DNA of 64,000 bases, taken from the NCBI RefSeq assembly GCF_000720765.1, contig NZ_JODC01000008.1, positions 248,001-312,000 of the forward strand, written 5' to 3'. The stretch is from Streptomyces sp. NRRL S-646 (GTDB lineage: Bacteria; Actinomycetota; Actinomycetes; Streptomycetales; Streptomycetaceae). The position numbers were made by a program, and so were the translations under genes. Below the pieces are notes generated by a model. The model worked only from the letters and a program-made list of their open reading frames with translations, had not been told where the DNA came from and did no database searches. This document shows positions 8,968 through 17,698 of this stretch, one piece after another. Numbering within the stretch: position 1 is the stretch's first letter; each line of letters begins with the position of its first letter.

Positions 8968-9328
8968 CGCGCACGGCGCGGCGCAGCCGAGTCGACGGCC
9001 GGCAGCCCACGCCCACCCGCAGGGCAAGCCTCCGATGATGAAAAGGCATCGGACCCCCATCGTCCTGACCCCGCTCATGACCTTGCGCATCACAGTGGCC
9101 GTGACCGATGCGACCGGCGCGCCCGTCGGCGCGCCCTCGCGCGGATGATTGTCGGCCCCAGAACGGATCGTCGACCGCGTCCGGTACCGCGACTACGTCC
9201 GCGATGTGGGCTCGGCCGGCTCATCGGCCCGCGAGTGGCCGGCGCGCGCCCCGACCCCTGCAGGCACCGCTGCCTGAACGGCCCTACGGCCTCGCGCTCG
9301 CCCGCACCCACGGCGTCCTGACCAACCA
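8968..9328. other. Intergenic stretch without a recognised gene
   Basis: These 361 bp separate the DinB-like gene from the CGNR regulator's 3' end. A short frame at 9035-9148 (37 codons, MMKRHRTPIVLTPLM) has no ribosome binding site or recognised homology. A frame ending near 9365 (PYGLALARTHGVLTNHH) looks protein-like and may be an unrecognised remnant, but I cannot support a gene. No clear promoter or terminator is visible. Confidence 0.4.
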
Positions 9329-9916
9329 TCACCGGGCGGGGGCGCCCCGGCTGCGGGACCGGTAGCCGGCGACCTTTGCGAGATTGCCGCAGCGGTCCAT
9401 GGAGCACCAACGGCGGCGCCGGGCCTGGGAGTCGTCCAGGAACAGCAGCGAGCAGCCTGGGTTCTCGCACTCCTTGACCCGCTCCAGCAAGGGGCTGCGC
9501 ACCAGGAGGACGGCATCGCGGGCCACCGTCGCCAGAGCCGCGCGGGCCGGCTGCCGGGCCGTCCAGCGTACGGCGCCCAGCTGAGGGGCCAGGTCCGGGC
9601 GGGCCGCCGCCTCGTTGATCAGCTCCACGTCGGCCGGTTCCGGTTCCTGCCCGGCCATCGACGTGCGCACCAGGCGGTAGAGGGCCTCGCGCAGGACGCG
9701 GGCGCCCGCCAGATCCCGGTCGGTGACCCGCACCGGCTCGCCGTCCGCGGCCAGCTCCGCCTCCGCGAACCAACGAGCCAGTGCGGCCGGGTCCGGGAGC
9801 CGCTCGAGTGCAGCGGACGAGTGCCGCCGACCGAGCGTCGCCACGAAGTTCAAGCAGGGACGGCCGCCGATGAACGGGAACGCGAGTGCCGGGTCGGGGG
9901 CGGAGGTGCCGGTCAT
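9329..9916 (-). CDS. CGNR zinc finger (ABATE) transcriptional regulator
   Basis: The 195-residue protein has the two-part ABATE-CGNR architecture. The N-terminal ligand-type domain begins PALAFPFIGGRPCLNFVAT. The C-terminal zinc ribbon begins at RVKECENPGCSLLFLDDSQ and ends RRRWCSMDRCGNLAKV; the four Cys are the metal ligands and CGN is the family name-motif. Such proteins are single-component regulators in actinobacteria. ATG 9916 starts the conserved domain. It diverges from the oxidoreductase at 10055, and the two tandem palindromes between them are its likely operators. Confidence 0.88.
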   Translation of the reverse strand: MTGTSAPDPALAFPFIGGRPCLNFVATLGRRHSSAALERLPDPAALARWFAEAELAADGEPVRVTDRDLAGARVLREALYRLVRTSMAGQEPEPADVELINEAAARPDLAPQLGAVRWTARQPARAALATVARDAVLLVRSPLLERVKECENPGCSLLFLDDSQARRRRWCSMDRCGNLAKVAGYRSRSRGAPAR

Positions 9917-9968
9917 ACGGGAGAGCGTACACCGGTTCATGAGGTGTCGTCCGTGGCTGAACCCCCTT

Positions 9969-10017
9969 GACACCGGTTGAAGCGGTGTTGGATCGTGACA
10001 CCACTTCAACCGGTGTC
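9969..10017. promoter_or_regulatory. Two tandem palindromic operators
   Basis: Two copies of GACACC-N9-GGTGT(C/T) lie at 9969-9989 and 9997-10017, with centres 28 bp apart. Each has an inner TTGAA or TTCAA core. The outer halves also form a perfect 14-bp inverted repeat (GACACCGGTTGAAG at 9969-9982 and CTTCAACCGGTGTC at 10004-10017). The position between divergent genes fits two-dimer binding by the CGNR regulator. Confidence 0.7.
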
Positions 10018-10054
10018 AGTCGCGTCGGCGGCTGTGGCAGGAAGCGAGTGCGGT

Positions 10055-11053
10055 ATGCGTGCGGTACGGATCGACGAGTTCGGCGGGCCCGAGGTGCTGG
10101 TGCCGGTCGAGGTGCCCGACCCCGTGGCGGGGCCCGGCGAGGTGCTGGTGCGGGTCGCGGCGGCGGGCGTGAACCGCGCCGACGCGCTGATCAGGAAGGG
10201 CGTCTACCACCGGGCCGGACGGCCGCCGCTGATTCCCGGCGTGGAGGCGGCGGGCGTCGTCGCGGCGGTGGGGGAGGGGGTGACCGGCCTGGAGGTCGGG
10301 CAGCGGGTCATGGCTCTGGACGGAGTGAACGCCCCCGGGTTCTACGCCGAGTTGGCCGTCGTGCCCGCCACCCAGGTCACCGCCCTGCCGCACGGCGTCG
10401 GCCTGACCGAGGCGGCCACACTGCCCGTCGCCTGGCTCTCCGCCTGGTACTGCCTTCGCCACCTCGCCCGGGTCACCAAGGAGGACACGGTGGTGGTGAA
10501 GGCGGCCGCGAGCGGGGTGGGCAGCGCGGCCGTGCAGATCGCCGCGGAGGCGGGCGCGCGGGTCATCGCGTTCGCCGGCTCGGCCGAAAAGGCAGCCTGG
10601 GCAGGGCAGTTCGGCGCCCAGGTCACCGTCGACACCTCCGCCCACCCCGACGACGCGGAGGTCGAAGAGGTGCTGCGGCTGACGGACGGCCGCGGCGCCG
10701 ACCTCGTCCTCGACACCGTCGGTGGCCCGGCGTTCGCCCGCAGTCTGCGCCAAGTGGGCCACGGCGGCCGGGTCGTCGCCCTCGCCAACGTCGCCCTGGA
10801 GCCGAGCACCGTAGACACCCGCGACTTCTACCCGAAGAACGCCGCCATCCTCGGCTTCCAGCTCACCAACCTCCAGATCCACGGCTACGACCCCCGCAAC
10901 GATCTGCGTGAGCTCGCCGAGCGGGTCGCCTCCGGGGCGTACCGGGTCCCCGTCGAAACCGTCGTACCTCTCGAACAGGCCCGTGCCGCCCACGAGTTGC
11001 TGGAGCGGCGCAGCAACCGCGGCAAAATCGTCCTGGCGGTGGCCGACCTCTGA
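10055..11053 (+). CDS. Zinc-type alcohol dehydrogenase-like/quinone oxidoreductase
   Basis: The 332-residue medium-chain dehydrogenase has the N-terminal GroES-like part (MRAVRIDEFGGPEVL, then AAGVNRADALIRKGVY) and an NADPH-binding Rossmann part with KAAASGVGSAAVQIA. It ends with the conserved ERRSNRGKIVL. The structural and catalytic zinc Cys ligands are missing, as in quinone oxidoreductases (QOR). It would reduce a quinone or enone with NADPH. ATG 10055 is chosen because longer frames run into the operator region. It is probably controlled by the divergent CGNR regulator. Confidence 0.88.
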   Translation: MRAVRIDEFGGPEVLVPVEVPDPVAGPGEVLVRVAAAGVNRADALIRKGVYHRAGRPPLIPGVEAAGVVAAVGEGVTGLEVGQRVMALDGVNAPGFYAELAVVPATQVTALPHGVGLTEAATLPVAWLSAWYCLRHLARVTKEDTVVVKAAASGVGSAAVQIAAEAGARVIAFAGSAEKAAWAGQFGAQVTVDTSAHPDDAEVEEVLRLTDGRGADLVLDTVGGPAFARSLRQVGHGGRVVALANVALEPSTVDTRDFYPKNAAILGFQLTNLQIHGYDPRNDLRELAERVASGAYRVPVETVVPLEQARAAHELLERRSNRGKIVLAVADL

Positions 11054-11120
11054 GTGATCTCATGGGGGAGCCTCCCGGACTCCTCGGGGCGCCGGGGGAT
11101 CGGCCCGAGAAGGGAAACGA

Positions 11121-12023
11121 GTGGATTTCGGGAATGTCGGCTCACCGCGGGCGCGGCAGGCGCTGCGCCATGTCGCCGGCCGCTCGACGGGTCCGGCCCT
11201 CGGCGCCGACCTGCGGATCACGCTGAACTTCCACCCCGACCGGCTCGTCGGGGGGCTGCCCATCCTCCAGGCGCTGGCCCAGGACGGCGCCTACCACTCA
11301 CAGTTCGTCACCGGCACCAGCAACGGCGGGCTCACCGCACACCCCGGCGGTGACCGCTGGCGCTGGGAGAGCCGGATCTTCGGCGGCGCCTACGACGACG
11401 CCGACCCGCACGAGCGGCCCGTGTACGGCGCGCTGAACTTCCGGCGCCAAGTGGTCGGCGCCGCCCCGCGGTTCGGCTCCTCGCACTTCCGGCTCACCGC
11501 CGAAGCGCTTGCCCGCACGACCTTCTGTTATCCCGACAGCGCGGCAGAGCCGGCCGACTTCGGGGTGGCCGCCGGCATGTCGCTGATCGCGCTCGCCGAG
11601 GCCGACGAGCAGGACGCCCTCAACGACTACATCGAGGCCCAGGTCCACGGCGGCGTGCTGCTCGCCGCGCACATGGAGGCGCTCGTCCTGGACGAGAGCT
11701 ACCGCGGCACGTCCGTCGAGGCCGCCGCCCGGCTGCTGCCCTGCCCCGTCGAGTGGCACCCCGGCTACCGGCTGAGCGTGGCGCAACTGCAGGAACACGC
11801 CGACTACCGCGGGGCGGAGTACGCGGAGCTGGGCGCCCGGATCGCCGAGGACGGCCACGTCGACCCGCGGATCATCGGCGCAGCCGCCCGCACCGGCCGC
11901 CACGAACTGCAGGACCTGAAGATGGTCTGGCACACCCTCGCCCGCTTCGGCGCACCCGAGGGAGCGGGCACTGCCTACGCGCCCGGCGGCCACACCCCAG
12001 GGGCGAGGACGCCGAGCGCATAG
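11121..12023 (+). CDS. DUF3626 domain-containing protein
   Basis: The 300-residue protein matches my memory of the DUF3626 family: LRITLNFHPDRLVGGLPIL, then YHSQFVTGTSNGGLTAHPGGDRWRWE, FGGAY, and RPVYGALNFRRQ. It also has an SSHFRLTAEALARTTFCYPDS block and a later EAQVHGG. The function is unknown; conserved His, Arg and Glu positions suggest an enzyme or toxin-like fold. It starts at GTG 11121, preceded by an AAGGGAAA site. It lies 67 bp after the oxidoreductase on the same strand. Its 3' end overlaps the convergent PAS-LuxR gene by 49 bp. Confidence 0.8.
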   Translation: MDFGNVGSPRARQALRHVAGRSTGPALGADLRITLNFHPDRLVGGLPILQALAQDGAYHSQFVTGTSNGGLTAHPGGDRWRWESRIFGGAYDDADPHERPVYGALNFRRQVVGAAPRFGSSHFRLTAEALARTTFCYPDSAAEPADFGVAAGMSLIALAEADEQDALNDYIEAQVHGGVLLAAHMEALVLDESYRGTSVEAAARLLPCPVEWHPGYRLSVAQLQEHADYRGAEYAELGARIAEDGHVDPRIIGAAARTGRHELQDLKMVWHTLARFGAPEGAGTAYAPGGHTPGARTPSA

Positions 12024-12655
12024 GCGCGCGCCACCAGTTCGGTACGGTTCGACGCGCCCCAGCGCGAAGACAGCCGCCGCAGGTGATAGGTGACGCCGTC
12101 CGCGCTGAGGCCGGTCTCCTTCGCGGCCCTGGCAGTGGTGGCGCCCCCGGCGAGCAGCGCCAGGATGCGGGCCTCCACCGGCGCGACCCGCTCGGGGTCG
12201 TGGGTGAGCGGCTCGCGTTCGCCCCGCACCCGCAGCATCACCAGCAGGGCGGGCGTCTCCTCGACGGTGTCGCTGACCGGGTCGGCGGTCAGTTCCCCGA
12301 ACCGCTCACCGCCGCCCGGCCCCTCCCAGCACACCGACACCTGATACCGGGACCGGTGCCGCAGCCGCAGCGCCTGCGCGATCCGCTCCACCTGCGTGGC
12401 CTCCTGCGGCCGGAACAGCTCCAGCACGTCACGGCCGCGCAGCCGCCCCGGGGCCGCACCGCACTCGGCCGCCATCGCCGGGTTGGCCAGCAGGACGGCG
12501 CCGTACGCGTCACACACGGCGACGGGCACGGAGACCCGGTCGAAGAGCGTCAGGGCGCGATTGCGCCACATCACGGCCTCCCGACGGCCCTCTTCCACCA
12601 AGACCTCCTGCCACCCGCACGACGGCGACCCGCACGACGGCGAGGCGCACTGCAT
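11975..12655 (-). CDS. PAS domain LuxR-type transcriptional regulator
   Basis: The 226-residue protein has a PAS-like sensor (LFDRVSVPVAVCDAYGAVLLA, NPAMAAECG, GRDVLELF) and a C-terminal LuxR/GerE helix-turn-helix. The latter reads RILALLAGGATTARAAKETGLSADGVTYHLRRLSSRWGASNRTELVARAYALG. The first about 28 residues contain a short repeat (SCGSPSCG), and translation may really begin at an internal start. The gene lies 11 bp after the alpha-glucosidase on the same strand, so it may be read from the sugar operon. A 16-bp element shared with the CYP102 promoter lies just upstream of its start. Confidence 0.82.
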   Translation of the reverse strand: MQCASPSCGSPSCGWQEVLVEEGRREAVMWRNRALTLFDRVSVPVAVCDAYGAVLLANPAMAAECGAAPGRLRGRDVLELFRPQEATQVERIAQALRLRHRSRYQVSVCWEGPGGGERFGELTADPVSDTVEETPALLVMLRVRGEREPLTHDPERVAPVEARILALLAGGATTARAAKETGLSADGVTYHLRRLSSRWGASNRTELVARAYALGVLAPGVWPPGA

Positions 12656-12658
12656 GCA

Positions 12659-12674
12659 CTACACAATCATGTGG
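12659..12674. promoter_or_regulatory. Possible operator shared with the CYP102 promoter
   Basis: CTACACAATCATGTGG lies 3 nt upstream of the PAS-LuxR start codon and overlaps the glucosidase stop. It matches 14 of 16 positions of CTACACGATCATGTAG at 18784-18799, inside the palindrome before the CYP102 fusion gene. This would fit autoregulation plus control of that gene, but the match may be chance. Confidence 0.35.
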
Positions 12675-14310
12675 CGAGCCAGGCCGCCTGATCCGGTCCC
12701 AGCAGACCATCGTCCAGTGAGCCGCTCGCCAGCAGGACCGAGGTGTGCTCGGGCAGCCGGTACGGCCCGGCCGAGAGGTTCACCACGCACACGAAGCCGG
12801 GCTCGCGACCGAGGGCCAGCACGCCGGCTGGAGCGTCGAGCCAGGTCAGGCTGCCGTCTCCGAGGGCCGGGTGGTCGCGGCGCAGGCGCAGGGCGGCGCG
12901 GTACAGCTCCAGCATCGAGCCGTCGACACCGTCCTGCGCGGCCACGCTGTGATCCGCCCAGCCGTCCGGCTGCGGCAGCCAGGGCCCGGCCGTCGTGCCC
13001 TCCGGGCTGAAGCCGTACGGTGCACGCCGCCCCGACCACGGGATCGGCACCCGGCAGCCGTCGCGCCCCCGGTCGGTGTGCCCCGACCGCTCCCACACCG
13101 GGTCCTGGAGGACGGACTCGGGCAGGTCCTCGACCTCCGGCAGTCCGAGCTCCTCGCCCTGGTAGATGTAGGCGCCGCCGGGCAGCGCGAGCATCAGCAG
13201 GGCGGCGGCGCGGGCCCGCCGGGTGCCCAGGGCCAGATCCACGGGGCCCTCGGGCCGGTAGGGCTGGTTGGCGACCCAGCGCCGGACGACCCTGCGGCCG
13301 TAGCGGCTGGGGTGGCGCATCACGTCGTGGTTGGACAGCACCCAGGTGGCCGGGGCGCCCACCGCCCCGAGCATGGCGAGGGAGTCGTCGATGACGGCCC
13401 GCAAGTCCTTCGCGTCCCAACTGGACATCAGGAAGTCGAAGTTGAACGCCGTGTGCAGACCGTCCCGGCGGACGTAGGCGGCGAGCCGCTCCGGGGTGTC
13501 CGCCCAGGCCTCGGCGACGAACGAGCGGTCACCGGGGAACTCGTCGGCCACCCGGCGCCAGGCGCGGTAGATGTCGTGCACCTCGTCCCGGTCCCAGTGC
13601 GGATGGTCCAGATGCCGCCGCGGCCCCTCGGGCGCCGCTTGCGGGCGGGGCGGCAGGTCGGGCAGCTCGGGATGCTTGATCAGCCCGTGCGCCACGTCGA
13701 TACGGAAGCCGTCCACGCCCCGGCTGAACCAGAACCGCAGGATCGACTCGAACTCCTCCCGCACTTCCGGGTGTTGCCAGTTGAGGTCCGGCTGCTCGGG
13801 GGCGAACAGATGCAGGTACCACTCCCCGTCGGGCAGCCGGGTCCAGGCCGGGCCGCCGAAGCAGGACACCCAGTCGTTGGGCGGCTCGGCGCCGTCCGCA
13901 CCGCGGCCGGCCCGGAAGACGTAGCGTTCCCGCTCCGGGCTGCCCGGCCCGGCCGCCAACGCCGCCCGGAACCAGGCGTGCTGGTCGGAGGTGTGGTTGG
14001 GCACGATGTCCGGGATCACGCGGATCCCGTGCCGGTGTGCCTCGTCGATGAGCAGTTCCGCCTCGGCGACCGTGCCGAACAGCGGATCGATCCGACGGAA
14101 GTCGGCGACGTCGTAACCGTGGTCGGCCATCGGCGACCTGTACCAGGGGTTGATCCAGATCGCGTCCACGCCGAGCGACTTCAGATACGGCAGCCGCGAG
14201 CGGATCCCCGCGATGTCGCCGACGCCGTCGCCGTTGCCGTCGGCGAAACTGCGGACGTAGACCTGGTAGATGACGGCGTCGCGCCACCAAGGTGCGGTGC
14301 TGGTGGACAT
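12667..14310 (-). CDS. Alpha-glucosidase, glycoside hydrolase family 13
   Basis: This 547-residue cytoplasmic enzyme hydrolyses alpha-glucosides imported by the adjacent ABC transporter. GH13 motifs are present in order: YQVYVRSFADGNGDGVGDI at the N-terminus, DIVPNHTSD (region I), GFRIDVAHG with the nucleophile Asp (II), FVAEAW with the acid/base Glu (III), and VLSNHDVMRH (IV). A C-terminal beta-domain ends at GLLGPDQAAWLAT. The start ATG 14310 is at normal family length. The gene is last of the transporter genes, 39 bp after the second permease, and is followed by the PAS-LuxR gene. Confidence 0.93.
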   Translation of the reverse strand: MSTSTAPWWRDAVIYQVYVRSFADGNGDGVGDIAGIRSRLPYLKSLGVDAIWINPWYRSPMADHGYDVADFRRIDPLFGTVAEAELLIDEAHRHGIRVIPDIVPNHTSDQHAWFRAALAAGPGSPERERYVFRAGRGADGAEPPNDWVSCFGGPAWTRLPDGEWYLHLFAPEQPDLNWQHPEVREEFESILRFWFSRGVDGFRIDVAHGLIKHPELPDLPPRPQAAPEGPRRHLDHPHWDRDEVHDIYRAWRRVADEFPGDRSFVAEAWADTPERLAAYVRRDGLHTAFNFDFLMSSWDAKDLRAVIDDSLAMLGAVGAPATWVLSNHDVMRHPSRYGRRVVRRWVANQPYRPEGPVDLALGTRRARAAALLMLALPGGAYIYQGEELGLPEVEDLPESVLQDPVWERSGHTDRGRDGCRVPIPWSGRRAPYGFSPEGTTAGPWLPQPDGWADHSVAAQDGVDGSMLELYRAALRLRRDHPALGDGSLTWLDAPAGVLALGREPGFVCVVNLSAGPYRLPEHTSVLLASGSLDDGLLGPDQAAWLAT

Positions 14311-14349
14311 ATGGGTGCGTACTCCTCGTACATCAGTAGGGAGGGAGGG

Positions 14350-15192
14350 CTATTTGGCCGCGCCCGCCGTGAGGCCGGCGACGATCCGGCGCTGGAACAG
14401 CAGCACCACGACCACGAGCGGAACGGTGACCAGGACGCCGGCGGCCATCTGGCTGCCGAACGGTGTCTCGAACTGGGTCGCCCCGGCGAACTTGGAGATC
14501 GCCACGGGCGCGGTCTGGATGTCCGGCTTGTTCGTCATCGACAGCGCGATGAGGAACTCGTTCCAGGCCGCGATGAACGTGATGATCGCCGTGGTGAAGA
14601 TGCCGGGCGCGGCGAGCGGAATGATGACGCGGCGGAAGGCCTGAGCACGGGTGCAGCCGTCGATCATGGCCGCGTGCTCCAGCTCGTCGGGCATCTGCCG
14701 GAAGAACGCCGTCAGATTCCACACCGCGAGCGGCAGCGTGAAGGACAGACTGGGCACGATCATCGCCTGGTAGGTGTTGATCCAGCCGAAGCCGACGAAC
14801 ATCTTCAGCAGCGGCACGACGATCGACACCACCGGGAACATCGACGTGGCAATGATCAGCGTCAGCACGAACCGTTTGAAGCGGAACTCCAGCCGCGCCA
14901 TCGCATACGCCGTGAACGTCGCCAGCAGCAGTGCACACACGGTCGTGATGCCCGCCACGACAAGACTGTTGAACAGAGCCCGGGTGAAGTTCTCGGACGG
15001 GTCGAGCACGGCACGGTAGTTCTCGAACGAGATCCGGGCCGGGAACGGGGAGTTGTCGAAGATGTCCGAGGTGCGGCGCAGACTGGAGACCAGCATCCAG
15101 TAGAAGGGTGCCAGGCAGTAGGTGACGACCGCGGCCACCCCGAGCCAGAGCAGTGCTCTGCGCAGGACCGGGTGCAGGGTGGTGGGGTTCAT
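14350..15192 (-). CDS. Sugar ABC transporter permease (MalG-type)
   Basis: The 280-residue inner-membrane protein has six hydrophobic helices. It also has the EAA coupling loop ELEHAAMIDGCTRAQAFRRVIIPLAAPG, which contacts the ATPase. Similar CUT1 permeases (MalG, AglG) take up maltose or other alpha-glucosides. Its ATG overlaps the stop of the first permease (ATGA at 15189-15192), showing translational coupling. No ATPase gene lies nearby; as in other streptomycetes a shared MsiK-type ATPase encoded elsewhere probably serves it. Confidence 0.9.
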   Translation of the reverse strand: MNPTTLHPVLRRALLWLGVAAVVTYCLAPFYWMLVSSLRRTSDIFDNSPFPARISFENYRAVLDPSENFTRALFNSLVVAGITTVCALLLATFTAYAMARLEFRFKRFVLTLIIATSMFPVVSIVVPLLKMFVGFGWINTYQAMIVPSLSFTLPLAVWNLTAFFRQMPDELEHAAMIDGCTRAQAFRRVIIPLAAPGIFTTAIITFIAAWNEFLIALSMTNKPDIQTAPVAISKFAGATQFETPFGSQMAAGVLVTVPLVVVVLLFQRRIVAGLTAGAAK

Positions 15193-16187
15193 GCGGCCAC
15201 TTCCTTGGGGCGGCGCGGCACCACGTCGGCGCCCAGCAGCCGCACGAACGCCAGCGCGATGAGGAAGACATAGACGAAGAGGATCACCGCATACGCGGCG
15301 GCCGGCCCGAAGCGCACGTTCGCGGCCTGGTCCTGGGCGAGCATGGACAGCGTCTCCACGGACGTCTTCTGCGCGCCGATCAGGATGTACGGAAGGTCGA
15401 ACATGCGCAGCGCGTCGAGCGTGCGGAACAGCACCGCCACCAGCAGCGCAGGCTTGACCAGCGGCAGCGTGATGCTCCAGAACTGCCGGGCCACGCCTGC
15501 CCCGTCCATCCGTGCCGCCTCGTACACCTCCTTCGAGATCACCTGCAGTCCGGCCAGCACCAGCAGCCCGATGAACGGAGCCGTCTTCCACACATCGGCC
15601 ACGACGACCGCGACCTTGGCGTGGAACCCCTCGGTGGTCCACAGGATCTGACGGCCGATCAGGGCGTTGGCCACACCGTCGCTGTTGAAGATCCAGCGCC
15701 ACAGCAGACCCGTGACGGCGGTGGGGATGGCCCAGGGCACGAGGATGGATGCGCGGACGACCGCCCGGCCGCGCAGCGCCCGGTGCATGATCAGCGCCAT
15801 CGCGATGCCGAGCACCGTCTCCAGGGCGACCGTGGTGACGGTCAGGAAGGTCGTGTTCCAGAAGGCGTTCCAGAAGCGGTCGCCCGCCGCCCCGAAGATC
15901 ACCGTGTAGTTGTCGGCGCCGACGAACGGGTCGTGGTCGCGCACGAAACCCGTCCTGGGGTCGAGCCCCGGGGTGCCGTAGAAGGAGTCCTTCAGCGCCA
16001 CGATCGTCGGATACAGCACGACGACCGCCAGGACCAGCAGCGTCGGCGAGACGAGGAGGGCCGCGATCCTGCCCTCTCCGGAGGTGGCCGTGCGGCGGCG
16101 GCCCAGGAGGGCTCGGCCGGCGTTCCACCTGCGCGACCGCGCTGCGGGCCGGTCGACGCTCTCGGGCGGATTGTGGGTGGTCACCAT
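15189..16187 (-). CDS. Sugar ABC transporter permease (MalF-type)
   Basis: The 332-residue permease has a basic, Arg-rich N-terminal tail (ARSRRWNAGRALLGRRR) and then about six membrane segments starting AALLVSPTLLVLAVVVLYP. Its EAA loop reads EVYEAARMDGAGVARQFWSITLPLVKP. It pairs with the second permease, which overlaps its stop codon by 4 bp, to form the channel of a CUT1 importer. ATG 16187 is 11 bp downstream of the solute-binding gene. Confidence 0.9.
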   Translation of the reverse strand: MVTTHNPPESVDRPAARSRRWNAGRALLGRRRTATSGEGRIAALLVSPTLLVLAVVVLYPTIVALKDSFYGTPGLDPRTGFVRDHDPFVGADNYTVIFGAAGDRFWNAFWNTTFLTVTTVALETVLGIAMALIMHRALRGRAVVRASILVPWAIPTAVTGLLWRWIFNSDGVANALIGRQILWTTEGFHAKVAVVVADVWKTAPFIGLLVLAGLQVISKEVYEAARMDGAGVARQFWSITLPLVKPALLVAVLFRTLDALRMFDLPYILIGAQKTSVETLSMLAQDQAANVRFGPAAAYAVILFVYVFLIALAFVRLLGADVVPRRPKEVAA

Positions 16188-16198
16188 GGTGCGATTCC

Positions 16199-17488
16199 TC
16201 ACTTCCCCGCCGCCTGTTGCTGCAGGTCCTTCTGCAGGTCCTCGAGCGCGCTCGCGCTGCTCTTGGCTCCGGTCAGCGCGGCGAAGGCCTCCCGCTGGAC
16301 GGCCGCCGTGACATCGCCGTAGCCGAAGACCCGTGGCCGCGGCACCGCGTGCAGGATCGACCGCTTCAGGACGGGCAGGTACGGATACTTCTTCACCAGG
16401 CGCGGGTCCTGGTACAGGGCCTGGTAGGTGGGCGCGGCCGGGGCATAGGCCAGCGTGAACCGCTGGGTTGCCTGGCTGGTGAAGAACCGGATGAAGTCCA
16501 GCGCGGTGGCCTTGTTCCCGGCCGAGGCGGACAGCGCCAGGTTGTGGCCGCCCAGGCTGGAGGCGCCGGGACCGTTCAGACCGGGCAGGGGTGCGACGGC
16601 GAACTTCCCGGCGACCTTGCTGGAGCCGTCCTTCTTGTTCGCCAGCGGATACATGTACGGCCACTGCCGCTCGAAGACGAGCCGGCCGGACTGGAAGGCG
16701 CGGCGGGCGTCCTCCTCCTGGTAGGTGGCGGCCTCCTTGGGGATGGTGCCGTCGCGGAAGGAGCGGACCAGGAAGTCCAGGCCCTTTCCGGCCTGCGGGG
16801 TGTCGAGGTGCGGGCGTCCCTGGGCGTCGGTGACGACCCCGCCCGCGGAGTTCACCGCCTCGGCGAAGTTCACCGTCAGGCCCTCGTACTTCTGGAACTG
16901 CCCGGCATAACAGGACACGCCCTTGGCCGCGGGCAGTTTGCGCACCTTGGCGCAGTCCGCCTTCAACTCCGCCCACGTGACCGGCGGTTGGGTGATGCCG
17001 GCCTGCCGGAGCAGATCGGTGCGGTAGTACAGCATGCCGCCGTCGGAGCTTGCCGGGACGGAGTAGAGGCCGCCGCGATACATGCCGGTCGCCACGATCG
17101 GCCTCAGCATCCTCCCCAGCGGGAAGCGGTCCTCGGGCAGCCGGTCGACCCACCGGTGTGCCGCGAACTCCGAGGTCCACACGACGTCCAGGGACAGCAC
17201 GGTGAACGCGTCCGACCTCGTTGCCGCGTTCTGGATCATCTGCTGCCGCTGGGCGTCGGGATCGGTGGGCAGCTGGACGAAGGTGACCTTCTCGCCCGGG
17301 TGCAGCTTGTTCCAGCGGTCGAGGACCGCCCGCACGGTCCCGGTGTTGTCGGCACCGGCGACGTAGGTGATGGGGCCGCGGCTCGTACTCGACGCGGAGC
17401 CGCCGCCGGTGCCGCACGCGGCAACGGCGGCCAGCCCCGCGCACAGAGCACCGGAGCGCCGCAGCGCTCTGGTCTTCCTGTTCTTCAA
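16199..17488 (-). CDS. Extracellular sugar-binding lipoprotein of ABC transporter
   Basis: The 429-residue family 1 solute-binding protein has a lipoprotein signal: basic KNRKTRALRRSG, a hydrophobic stretch, and lipobox LAAVAAC before GTGGG. It would capture the alpha-glucoside at the cell surface. Mature features include a YVAGADNTGTVRAVLDRW strand-helix start and GVSCYAGQFQKYEGL. TTG 17488 is preferred as start because AGGGAG lies 5 nt upstream; longer frames add residues before the signal. It is the first gene of the operon and diverges from a LacI gene. Confidence 0.88.
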   Translation of the reverse strand: MKNRKTRALRRSGALCAGLAAVAACGTGGGSASSTSRGPITYVAGADNTGTVRAVLDRWNKLHPGEKVTFVQLPTDPDAQRQQMIQNAATRSDAFTVLSLDVVWTSEFAAHRWVDRLPEDRFPLGRMLRPIVATGMYRGGLYSVPASSDGGMLYYRTDLLRQAGITQPPVTWAELKADCAKVRKLPAAKGVSCYAGQFQKYEGLTVNFAEAVNSAGGVVTDAQGRPHLDTPQAGKGLDFLVRSFRDGTIPKEAATYQEEDARRAFQSGRLVFERQWPYMYPLANKKDGSSKVAGKFAVAPLPGLNGPGASSLGGHNLALSASAGNKATALDFIRFFTSQATQRFTLAYAPAAPTYQALYQDPRLVKKYPYLPVLKRSILHAVPRPRVFGYGDVTAAVQREAFAALTGAKSSASALEDLQKDLQQQAAGK

Positions 17489-17582
17489 GGTCACTCCCTG
17501 GCAGCGGTTGCAGATAAAAATATGCAGGTCAGAGCGCATCGCCGTTAGATCTGCTCAAGTAATTGGTTCTCGCTGAGACAAC

Positions 17583-17592
17583 GCTTGCAAGC
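17583..17592. promoter_or_regulatory. GCTTGCAAGC palindrome, likely LacI operator
   Basis: A perfect 10-bp palindrome with a TTGCAA core lies in the divergent promoter region between the sugar-binding gene and the LacI gene. CTTGCA elements of this kind occur at maltose and amylase promoters of streptomycetes, so control of the transporter operon is plausible. Confidence 0.5.
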
Positions 17593-17640
17593 TAGGAGCA
17601 AGCCCGGCGGCACGTCAATGCGTTACGCACTAGTAATGCC

Positions 17641-17656
17641 GTGACAGCGCTGTCAC
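17641..17656. promoter_or_regulatory. Perfect 16-bp palindrome upstream of LacI gene
   Basis: GTGACAGCGCTGTCAC is fully self-complementary and lies 42 nt before the LacI start codon. Its even-length, CG-centred symmetry (AGCGCT) is typical of LacI-family operators. Autoregulation is the simplest reading. Confidence 0.6.
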
Positions 17657-17698
17657 GAAGGAGGGCAGCCCGGTGCACGCTTGTGCTAACGTCCGCCC

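Noticed and set aside
9035..9148. Possible 37-codon peptide MMKRHRTPIVLTPLM
   Set aside because: There is no convincing ribosome site, conserved motif or codon signal beyond background.
12745..15273. An 842-codon open frame antisense to the glucosidase and permease genes
   Set aside because: It is the complement shadow of strongly recognised genes, with no ribosome site or motifs of its own.
15189..17444. A 751-codon minus-strand frame joining binding protein and first permease
   Set aside because: Only its last 332 codons match the permease; the first part is an out-of-frame reading of the binding protein gene.
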